This document shows, piece by piece, positions 6,301 to 11,392 of a stretch of DNA of 12,884 nt. Both the position numbers and the translations under genes were made by a program. The notes beneath the pieces were generated by a model. It had not been told where the DNA came from, did not search any database, and was given only the letters and a program-made list of their open reading frames with translations. The stretch is from positions 1 through 12,884 of the forward strand of contig CAZFVV010000145.1 in assembly GCA_964522165.1 (NCBI GenBank), read 5' to 3'. The number at the start of each line of letters is the position of its first letter. Positions within the stretch are counted from its first letter, which is position 1. This DNA is from JABWBP01 sp964522165 (GTDB taxonomy: Bacteria; Calditrichota; Calditrichia; RBG-13-44-9; J075).

Positions 6301-8361
6301 CAAAAAGTCCTGAATCGCTAAGGGAGATTTGATGCCGTAGTTGAATTCGTCGTAAATATCCTGCACGTCGATCAATTCCGTGGCCACCCCCTGCCCGCGG
6401 CGGTAATCGCGCAATTCCAGACCGTTTTCATAAAAGCGGCTATGGGTCAGGATGACGTATTCCGCAGCATTATTGCCGTCTTTCAAGGTGCGGAAGGGCG
6501 CGTCGGGATCAAAGGGGAGGTCCTTTTCGATGCGCAGCGGCTTCTTTTTGCGATCCGGGGTCAGGGCGACGTATTCGATATCGCCGGAGGGAACGTTATC
6601 CTGGAAGGAAATCTTGTACACGTTGGTATCGTTGATGGTCTCCACATCGATGCGGAAGTTGACGATCTTGCTGATTCCCTTTTTATAAATCTCGATATCC
6701 GGGCGGCGGAAATTGTCAATGTCGAACTGGAAGAGGTCGGTGCCGGGGTAGAGCACCAGGGCCGGGCGGGTAAATTCGATCTCGTTGCGATGCGCCCGGT
6801 AGTAGCGGTCGTAGGTAACGTCGAACCAGTTCAACAACACGATGTCGGTGGAGCTGCTGGAGAGGGAGGGAAGCTGCACTTCCAGCACGTTCTCCCCGTG
6901 CTGCAAATCGCCGGGGCGCAGGCTGGAATTGCTGCGGTTGCTGATCCGGGCGGTGTCCTGGCTGTACCAGGAATTGGGCTGCGAAGCGCCCACGAAACCG
7001 TTGTTCAACCATACCATGACGTCGTGATACCCGAATGACAGGCCGGAGAACATGACCGTGACATATACCGGGCGGAAGGAGGGTTCATAAGGATAGAGCA
7101 GTTGAAAGGGATACTCTTTTTTGCCGATCGCTTTTACCCCGGCGTCGAAAAACCAGAGATCCCGTTTGTAGGAAAGCTGCTCCGGGCTGCCTTCGCCTAA
7201 ACGCATAAACTGCCGGTCCTCCTCCACGTGCACGGTGGAGGAATAGAAAAGGGAGGGGTTGACCTGGGTGGTAGTGATCAAACTGCCGTTTTCTTCTACC
7301 ATGCGCAGCCCCCCGCTGCCGCCCCAATCTAACCAGTACACGTTTTCATCGGAAAAGGGATCGGCGTGCTGGTCCGGGTACTGCGCCAGGAAGGTTTTCT
7401 CGTTGCGCTCGCCCCAGAATTCTAAGTAATCATCCGGGTCGAAGGAATTATCCTGGCCGCCGGTGAGAAAAAAGGCCACGTCGCTGCCCTTGTTGCTCAG
7501 GCGGAAAGCGGTGGGATCGATGGCGGAAATATCGACCCGGGCGTCCTGCAAATCCTGGCCGGTAACCTGGTAAATTCCGTTTTGCTCCACGATGATTTTT
7601 ACCCGGGTATCGGTGCTGCCCGGGGCAAATGCCGGGGAAGATGCCGCGCCATAACTGGCCGAACTATGCGCGGTTTGGGGAGAAATCAAACTGATTTGTT
7701 CCTTGTTGGCCACGAATTTTTTCAGCAATTCCGCTTCCGCAGCAGGAACCGCTTCCGCAGGCGGAACCAGGTCGGAAAAGGAAATGGTAACGGTGAATTT
7801 CCGGTAAAAGGTAACCCCGCTGCCGGTCGCCTGCACCGGGTACACCCGCAGGGCGCTTAATCGATAATCCCGGAACAGCCCCAGGTTCTCCAGCTCGAAT
7901 ATTTGATCGGGGTATAAAGAGCGGAACGCCCGCGCTTCTGCCGCAGCCGCCCGGCGGGGTTCTCCTGCCCCGGCCTGCTCGGAGTCGGGGTTGTTAGGAC
8001 GGTCGTTGAAGAGGAGAGGATAATACCCCGGGTAGGTTTCGGTTTTCTCCACCCGGATCGCGGCGCTCACCCGCCCTTCCGGAAGGGTAAGGGGCAGGGC
8101 CAGCACCGGCAGCAGGGGCCGGCCGTTTTCATAATTGCCGGATAATCCCGGGATTTCAAAAATTTTGGCGGACGAAGCGGCGTCTCCCGCTTCCCGGATG
8201 CTCAATGGGCCGAAATCGAAGGAGATCACCACCGCCTGGGAGGTCTGGGATTCCACGGTATAATACGGCCTGGCGCTCGAAGAAACCTGGGAAAGCGCCG
8301 GGGCGGCCAGCAGCAGCGTTATCACAATCGCTGTTAGCGGAAATTTCAAATCCACTCTCAA
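3322..8361 (-). CDS. porU: PorU-like C25 (gingipain-family) cysteine peptidase / type IX sortase with C-terminal sorting domain
   Basis: 1,679 residues, the largest gene here. A signal peptide (LTAIVITLLLAAPALSQ) ends near residue 25. Residues about 26-250 resemble the C25 propeptide region (GRPLLPVLALPLTLPEG). The C25 peptidase spans about 630-1010: YVLLLGDAN near 703, the catalytic His870 in NFMGHGGGG, the nucleophile Cys904 in TSMTCFTGG and a closing NLLGDPYLKLHY. Ig-like and CARDB-like modules follow (about 1210-1320). The C-terminal 105 residues, from NYPNPFD near 1574 through YNELIWDGRD to GVYFAQI, form a FlgD/type-A sorting domain. PorU cleaves such domains from type IX cargo and attaches cargo to the surface; PorV-like protein is encoded next. 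The start appears to be TTG (8361) with AAAGGA just upstream; GTG at 8355 is an alternative. An out-of-frame ATG at 8366 reads only MN-stop. It could instead be a secreted gingipain-like protease. P. gingivalis PorU is about 1,160 residues, so this one is long. Confidence 0.9.
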   Translation of the reverse strand: MRVDLKFPLTAIVITLLLAAPALSQVSSSARPYYTVESQTSQAVVISFDFGPLSIREAGDAASSAKIFEIPGLSGNYENGRPLLPVLALPLTLPEGRVSAAIRVEKTETYPGYYPLLFNDRPNNPDSEQAGAGEPRRAAAAEARAFRSLYPDQIFELENLGLFRDYRLSALRVYPVQATGSGVTFYRKFTVTISFSDLVPPAEAVPAAEAELLKKFVANKEQISLISPQTAHSSASYGAASSPAFAPGSTDTRVKIIVEQNGIYQVTGQDLQDARVDISAIDPTAFRLSNKGSDVAFFLTGGQDNSFDPDDYLEFWGERNEKTFLAQYPDQHADPFSDENVYWLDWGGSGGLRMVEENGSLITTTQVNPSLFYSSTVHVEEDRQFMRLGEGSPEQLSYKRDLWFFDAGVKAIGKKEYPFQLLYPYEPSFRPVYVTVMFSGLSFGYHDVMVWLNNGFVGASQPNSWYSQDTARISNRSNSSLRPGDLQHGENVLEVQLPSLSSSSTDIVLLNWFDVTYDRYYRAHRNEIEFTRPALVLYPGTDLFQFDIDNFRRPDIEIYKKGISKIVNFRIDVETINDTNVYKISFQDNVPSGDIEYVALTPDRKKKPLRIEKDLPFDPDAPFRTLKDGNNAAEYVILTHSRFYENGLELRDYRRGQGVATELIDVQDIYDEFNYGIKSPLAIQDFLGYAFFNWQRTPRLKYVLLLGDANFNYKSKSATAPDFVPTFFYQTQEFGAAVTDYPYALISGNDEIPDLFVGRIPVNTNNEVNSSVAKIKEFEQAAPVNAWRNRSLFIAGKDDEGTYELQNPANPAFRTQNTRIIEAILPRHISGNRLNSVRDPNLPFDPNFGSSSDLRDYFDEGMFWVNFMGHGGGGIWADQGLMQLPDVDRLNNKGMYPFVTSMTCFTGGFENPARPGLAEKLLLAPEKGAIGVLASSGLGYLHNDFSMLWYIGQFLFDRSMSIGEMTTIGRILYWNSQGRYGNVPGQYTPGFDGVKREMVYQYNLLGDPYLKLHYAPSALGVEPHTITPQRGDTLQVAISTPLFAADGYLELADGKFNLVDRIPLFGVSQNAVVPVIIPQSFPDGTGLIRVYLSDGSQDGSGQAAIGVNYAVLSSVEIQPPDPRVDDTVYVNLRVQDVHGIRRVYLFRDAGLDTIYAVRDLADTTRFSAQMNPTLQVQTVPYEVHVENWVGNISIFRGLSYVVTDTRPDVALVPGSLQFTGQKRAQVRVGVTNIAGAGEDDRIKVNVFLAEEQRNGQVGPFFASGAVTLSSNDSASVNIDFSLDLNRPEFRLYAYAEVDTAEDVADFKPENNSLRQLLTPTIFNVTPAGSDTITAGAYRVYFPPGSVSDSSAVRLELQEFAKPQDQTGLLPVSTLAQGEYHALSVSLLNPAVAQNAPFQLVASLDPALLDTSQYLVEEITLYEKVNSSQPWTSTLFSGDATTMRLEAYLQKNAVFAPFISTDANAPRIELTVDGRPVLQSGLVSPKPSLYLIVQDESGVNLQKDKISITLNGGALPEDKVLIPDSVQKNNVLGITVNPELGEGRHRLSVGVQDVNGNSTQKEFELVVSEDFDIIVYGNYPNPFDKQTIFAYFVNLNDDLDEFEIRIYTVSGRLIRRIDSDINNGINDPDGGAKRKGYNELIWDGRDQEGNEVANGVYFAQIRGTYQGETKEKILKVARLR
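7731..7766 (-). repeat. 18-base tandem duplication inside porU
   Basis: 7731-7748 and 7749-7766 match at 16 of 18 bases. They encode the doubled peptide VPPAEA/VPAAEA near residue 200, probably a flexible linker between N-terminal modules. The frame is kept. Confidence 0.6.
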
Positions 8362-8400
8362 TTCATCCTTTCTTCACAGAAGGTTTGCAGGAAAGAGAAC

Positions 8401-8484
8401 GCATGGAGCATAGCGTTTCACTCTGCACACTTTTCACTTTGCACTTTACATTTTTCACTTTGCACTTTGCATTTTGCATTTTCC
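8401..8484. repeat. Array of twelve degenerate heptads between cdaA and porU
   Basis: From 8401 to 8484 the plus strand divides without gaps into twelve 7-base units. The seven nearest cdaA follow ACTTTGC or ATTTTGC closely (minus strand GCAAAGT/GCAAAAT), with variants such as ACTTTAC and ATTTTTC; the five farther units decay. The last unit overlaps the first base of the cdaA stop codon (8484-8486). The far end folds into a small stem, AACGCATG (8398-8405) with CAT-A-GCGTT (8409-8417). The remaining spacer to 8361 carries the porU ribosome site. Confidence 0.85.
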
Positions 8485-9290
8485 TACTCTCCCAAATTGA
8501 GAAAATCGGCCAGGGTTCGCCGCTTGGGCGCCCGGGGGGAGAACGCCTCGCCGAGCCGCTTTGCCAGCCCCTCCTCGCTCAATCCCCGGATCAGGCCGCC
8601 GTTTTCCGCCAGGGAGATAGTGCCGGTCTCTTCGCTGACGATCAGCACCAGGGCGTCGGTTTGCTCGGAAAGCCCCAGGGCGGCGCGATGGCGCATCCCT
8701 AAGGTGGGATCCAGCGCGGGATTCTGGGTAAGCGGCAGTTGGCAGGTGGCGGCCAGCACCACGTCGCCCTGGATGACCACCGCCCCGTCGTGCAGCGGGG
8801 AACGGGGATTGAAAATCGAGAGCAGCAATAACTTGTTAACATTCGCCTGAAGCTTGACCCCGGTTTCCACCACGCTGCGAATCCCGGTATCGCGCAGCAG
8901 TACGATCAGCGCCCCGAAATTCTTTTTCGCCAGCTCCGATACCGCGCTGACCACCTCTTCAATAAACTGGGGGGTTTGCACCCGCACCAGCTTCTGGATT
9001 ACCGGGTTCTGGCCCAGGTAGAGCAGCAGGCGGCGGAATTCCGGTTGAAAAATGATCACGATGGCGATCACCCACACCGGCCGCAAAATCGACAACAGCT
9101 CCGAAACCCCGGCCAGGTTGACAAAATCCGCGAGGATCGAGAACAATAAAATGATCAACAACCCTAACATCATCCGCGCGGCCATGCTGCCGCGGAAAAA
9201 CTTGTAAATCTTGTAAAACGCGAACCAGACCAAGGTAATATCTAACAGATCCAGGATCGTTAGGGTTAGAAACCCGATTTTAATGCTCAT
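8484..9290 (-). CDS. cdaA: Diadenylate cyclase CdaA (DisA_N domain)
   Basis: 268 residues. CdaA joins two ATP molecules into cyclic di-AMP at the inner face of the membrane; in other bacteria c-di-AMP controls potassium, osmotic balance and cell-wall homeostasis. Three hydrophobic segments occupy about residues 8-95 (LDLLDITLVWFAFYKIY, MMLGLLIILLFSILADF, ILRPVWVIAIVIIFQPEF). The cyclase domain follows, with both signature motifs intact: DGA at 168-170 (PLHDGAVVIQGD) and RHR at 200-202 (GMRHRAALGLSE). SEETGTISLAENG closes the core. Length and layout match single CdaA proteins. The ATG at 9290 is preceded by AGGGGAGAT, a close but usable ribosome site. It follows folP by 150 bases; this folP-cdaA order is common in Bacteroidota. 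The stop codon borders a heptad array. Confidence 0.95.
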   Translation of the reverse strand: MSIKIGFLTLTILDLLDITLVWFAFYKIYKFFRGSMAARMMLGLLIILLFSILADFVNLAGVSELLSILRPVWVIAIVIIFQPEFRRLLLYLGQNPVIQKLVRVQTPQFIEEVVSAVSELAKKNFGALIVLLRDTGIRSVVETGVKLQANVNKLLLLSIFNPRSPLHDGAVVIQGDVVLAATCQLPLTQNPALDPTLGMRHRAALGLSEQTDALVLIVSEETGTISLAENGGLIRGLSEEGLAKRLGEAFSPRAPKRRTLADFLNLGE

Positions 9291-9377
9291 ATCTCCCCTG
9301 CCGGTTGACGGAATTATCGGTCATGCACTTCATACCATTAGATACTTTCTCCGAATGCCTGGAACGTGATAGGGTGC

Positions 9378-9453
9378 GAATGCGTGTTGCGTAGTGCGTA
9401 TTTCGTATTCCGTTTTTATTACGCAACACGCAATTCCGCATTACGCTTTACGC
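9378..9453. repeat. Heptad array and hairpin spanning the folP stop codon
   Basis: On the plus strand five units near ATTACGC occupy 9418-9453 (one has 8 bases), preceded in opposite sense by units near TGCGTAT (9381-9408). TGCGTGTTGCGTA (9381-9393) is the exact reverse complement of 9420-9432; allowing one bulge the stem grows to 16 pairs (9378-9393 with 9420-9436) around a 26-base loop. The last two units lie partly in folP: the final codons (RKA) and the TAA stop at 9443-9441 are made from the repeat. No T run follows on the minus strand. Confidence 0.85.
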
Positions 9454-10625
9454 TCCCGGATCGCCTCCTGCACCGCCAGCGCCTGCTGCGTCTCCGCCAC
9501 GTCGTGAACCCGCAGGATATTTGCCCCCTGCGCGACCCCGTACAGCGCGGCAGCGAGAGAACCTGCTCCCCGCGCCTCCGGGGGCGCGGGGAGCAGGTTG
9601 CCGATGAAGGATTTGCGGGAAGCGCCCAACAGGATCGGGTATCCCAGGGAGCGCAGCTCTCCCAGGCGACGCAGCAGTTCGTAATTGTCATTCATGCGCT
9701 TTCCGAAACCGATGCCGGGGTCGATGATAAGCTGGGTTACTCCCTGTTGCACGGCAAACCGGCAGCGCTGCTCCAGCCAGGCGAGCACTTCCTCCATTAA
9801 ATTGCCATAAACCGGGTTGGCCTGCATGGTTTTGGGCATCCCCTGGATGTGCATTAACGCCACGGGAGCCTGAAACTCCGCCGCCGTTTCCGCCATTTGG
9901 GGATCGAAGGCCATGGCGCTGATGTCGTTGATGATGTGCGCGCCTTCCTGCAAAGCCCGGCGGGCGATCTCGCTCTTGTAAGTATCGATGGAAATAATCG
10001 CCTGCTCATGTTTCGCCAGGCAGCGGATGGCCGGCTCCACCCGCGCCCACTCCTCTTCCAGGGAAACCGGGTCGGAGCCGGGGCGGGTGGATTCCCCGCC
10101 CACGTCGATGATGTCCGCCCCCGCTTCTAACATCGCCTCGGCGTGGCGGCAGGCGGCTTCGGGAGCCAAAAATTTTCCGCCGTCGCTGAAGGAATCCGGG
10201 GTAACGTTCAAAATTCCCATTACCAGCGGGCGGTCGAGGGGGAGAACGCGGGCGCCGATGCGGTAGTTCCACTCCCGGCGGGAAAGATTTTCAAACAGCG
10301 CGCGCAGCTCCGAGGGAAAATCGGCCTCCGCTGCGACCGGGAAGCGCCGGAACCGCCGGGAGAGTTCGGGAACTTCCCTTCCGGGCAGGCAAAATATAAA
10401 ATCACCGGCATAAGGCCCCGCCACGGGAAACAGGGTTACCGATTCCATCGCTTCGCGCAACTGCCGGAGCGCCTCCGCCGCAGCTTCCGGGGAATGGACG
10501 CTCGCTTTCACGGCGAAATTTTCCCGCAGCAGCCCGGTGGTTTCCTCATCGGGATTCGCCATTCCTAAGTATCGCAATTCCTGAACCGCGTCTTGCCGGT
10601 TCAACCCGCTAAGATAACGGAGCAT
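9441..10625 (-). CDS. folP: Dihydropteroate synthase with N-terminal extension
   Basis: 394 residues. FolP condenses 6-hydroxymethyl-dihydropterin pyrophosphate with para-aminobenzoate to make dihydropteroate in folate synthesis, in the cytoplasm. The pterin-binding barrel covers about 133-390 and shows the family motifs in order: MGILNVTPDSFSDGG from Met136, GADIIDVGGESTRPGS, ISIDTYKSEIA, HIINDISA, VALMHIQGMPKTMQ, IIDPGIGFGK, LLGASRKSFIGNLL and NILRVHDV. The first 130 residues are extra compared with the roughly 280-residue E. coli enzyme; similar N-terminal extensions occur in other bacterial lineages, function unknown to me. The ATG at 10625 is the first codon of the open frame; the nearest purine stretch, AGAGGA, is about 11 bases away and weak. 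The gene carries a perfect 17-base inverted repeat in the loop after SRKSFIG, and its stop lies in a heptad array. cdaA follows. Confidence 0.95.
   Translation of the reverse strand: MLRYLSGLNRQDAVQELRYLGMANPDEETTGLLRENFAVKASVHSPEAAAEALRQLREAMESVTLFPVAGPYAGDFIFCLPGREVPELSRRFRRFPVAAEADFPSELRALFENLSRREWNYRIGARVLPLDRPLVMGILNVTPDSFSDGGKFLAPEAACRHAEAMLEAGADIIDVGGESTRPGSDPVSLEEEWARVEPAIRCLAKHEQAIISIDTYKSEIARRALQEGAHIINDISAMAFDPQMAETAAEFQAPVALMHIQGMPKTMQANPVYGNLMEEVLAWLEQRCRFAVQQGVTQLIIDPGIGFGKRMNDNYELLRRLGELRSLGYPILLGASRKSFIGNLLPAPPEARGAGSLAAALYGVAQGANILRVHDVAETQQALAVQEAIRERKA
9560..9599. repeat. Perfect 17-base inverted repeat inside folP
   Basis: AACCTGCTCCCCGCGCC (9560-9576) is the exact reverse complement of 9583-9599, with a six-base loop TCCGGG. 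It encodes the segment LLPAPPEARGAG. Compared from memory with E. coli FolP (IGQLLNVGPSERLSGSLA) the segment has the same length, so it is not an insertion; the DNA in this loop has become palindromic. Such a G/C-rich stem would be very stable in RNA or single-stranded DNA. Confidence 0.9.
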
Positions 10626-10656
10626 TTACGGACAGATCCTCTAAGCGGTTATTGAT

Positions 10657-10673
10657 GGTACTCAAACGGTACT
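10657..10673. promoter_or_regulatory. Direct repeat GGTACT, 11 bases apart, upstream of folP
   Basis: GGTACT occurs at 10657-10662 and 10668-10673, a spacing of about one helical turn, in the 61-base spacer between the toxin-like gene and folP. It could be a regulator site for folP. No -35/-10 pair was found next to it, so this is speculative. Confidence 0.25.
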
Positions 10674-10686
10674 AAAGTATGTAAAA

Positions 10687-11067
10687 TTAGCCTATCGGCA
10701 ATTTCCGCAGACGGTATTCTGTATCCTCTATAGAAACTATCACGCCCTCTTCCAATTCTGTCTCGATTTCGGGCAAAACCGTTTTCAGTATCTTCGAAAT
10801 GTGATCAGGGCTGGCATTACTGACTCTCAAAGATACGATACTGGGATTACTCATTCCGCCCTGGGCAACCAGAGCGGAAAAATCCAGATACTGGGTAATG
10901 ATCACCGCTTCTTTTTGAAGAGCCAGTTCAACAATTTCAGTATCAGATGCACTGGCAGAAAGAAAATCGGTTATTCGATAAACCTCATAACCGATTGTTT
11001 TTAACTCTGAAACTGTTAGGGGAGAAATATGTACATCTGCAAGGAGTCTGAGCTTCATTAGATTCAT
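10687..11067 (-). CDS. DUF5615 PIN-like protein, putative toxin of a toxin-antitoxin pair
   Basis: 126 residues. The N-terminus MKLRLLADVHISPLTVSELK matches the MKLLLDxNLS opening of DUF5615 (Mut7-C/PIN-like) proteins. The later family marks are present: ASDTEIVELALQKEAVIIT and a TxxxDFS motif (TQYLDFSALV) in place of the common TNDxDFG. The acidic residues (Asp13, Asp42, Asp62 from Met1) are candidates for a PIN-type metal site, which suggests an RNase role; activity is inferred. Its ATG at 11067 overlaps the TGA of the DUF433 gene as ATGA, a sign of translational coupling. A second ATG three codons on (11058) fits the usual family start equally well. This region is visibly more A/T-rich than folP and the TPR gene, consistent with a mobile accessory module. 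Confidence 0.85.
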   Translation of the reverse strand: MNLMKLRLLADVHISPLTVSELKTIGYEVYRITDFLSASASDTEIVELALQKEAVIITQYLDFSALVAQGGMSNPSIVSLRVSNASPDHISKILKTVLPEIETELEEGVIVSIEDTEYRLRKLPIG

Positions 11068-11303
11068 CCAACCGCAATGCTAAACGGCCGATGGGATTCA
11101 GTCGCCAGCCAGGCGGCATATTCTACAGCTTGCCGGATATCCTCTTCCTCAAGTTCCGGATAAGCCGCGATGATCTCGTCATGCGTCATTCCCGAAGCCA
11201 GTAGCTTGAGCACAAAGGCCACCGTGATTCGCATTCCCCGAATGGTCGGTTGGCCCATACAAACTTCAGGATTAATGGTAATTCGCTCCAGTAGTTTAGG
11301 CAA
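11064..11303 (-). CDS. DUF433 protein, putative antitoxin
   Basis: 79 residues covering a single DUF433 domain: ITINPEVCMGQPTIRGMRI, then VAFVLKLLASGMTHDEIIAAYPELEEEDIRQAVEYAAWLA. DUF433 proteins carry a small helix-turn-helix and are regularly paired with DUF5615 genes in predicted type II toxin-antitoxin systems; the antitoxin usually comes first, as here. The start is TTG at 11303, supported by AAGGAG seven bases upstream; no ATG lies in frame upstream at a sensible distance. It probably binds the toxin and represses its own promoter at 11335-11363. The function is inferred from the family and context. Confidence 0.88.
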   Translation of the reverse strand: MPKLLERITINPEVCMGQPTIRGMRITVAFVLKLLASGMTHDEIIAAYPELEEEDIRQAVEYAAWLATESHRPFSIAVG

Positions 11304-11310
11304 TTCGATG

Positions 11311-11316
11311 CTCCTT
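11311..11316 (-). promoter_or_regulatory. Shine-Dalgarno site deciding a TTG start
   Basis: AAGGAG on the minus strand ends seven bases before the TTG at 11303. This ideal spacing supports the non-ATG start of the DUF433 gene. Confidence 0.75.
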
Positions 11317-11334
11317 ATTCAAAAAATCCGGTTC

Positions 11335-11363
11335 AAGATACACGATGATTTCGATAGAATCAA
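11335..11363 (-). promoter_or_regulatory. Promoter with possible operator for the DUF433-DUF5615 pair
   Basis: On the minus strand TTGATT (11363-11358) and TATCTT (11340-11335) are separated by exactly 17 bases; each matches the sigma-70 consensus at four of six positions. The predicted start gives a leader of about 25 bases with the AAGGAG site inside. An inverted repeat TGATT-N7-AATCA (11346-11362) covers the -35 and spacer and could be the site for autoregulation by the DUF433 protein. Confidence 0.5.
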
Positions 11364-11392
11364 GTTTAAGTCTGAGATAAGCCGCCCCGGCC

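Noticed and set aside
7220..7242. Eight-base inverted repeat TCCTCCAC...GTGGAGGA inside porU
   Set aside because: Short, in coding sequence and explained by codons for VHVEED; such stems are expected by chance in a 5 kb gene.
8401..8484. Heptad array as a CRISPR array
   Set aside because: Units are 7 bases with no spacers and no cas genes nearby.
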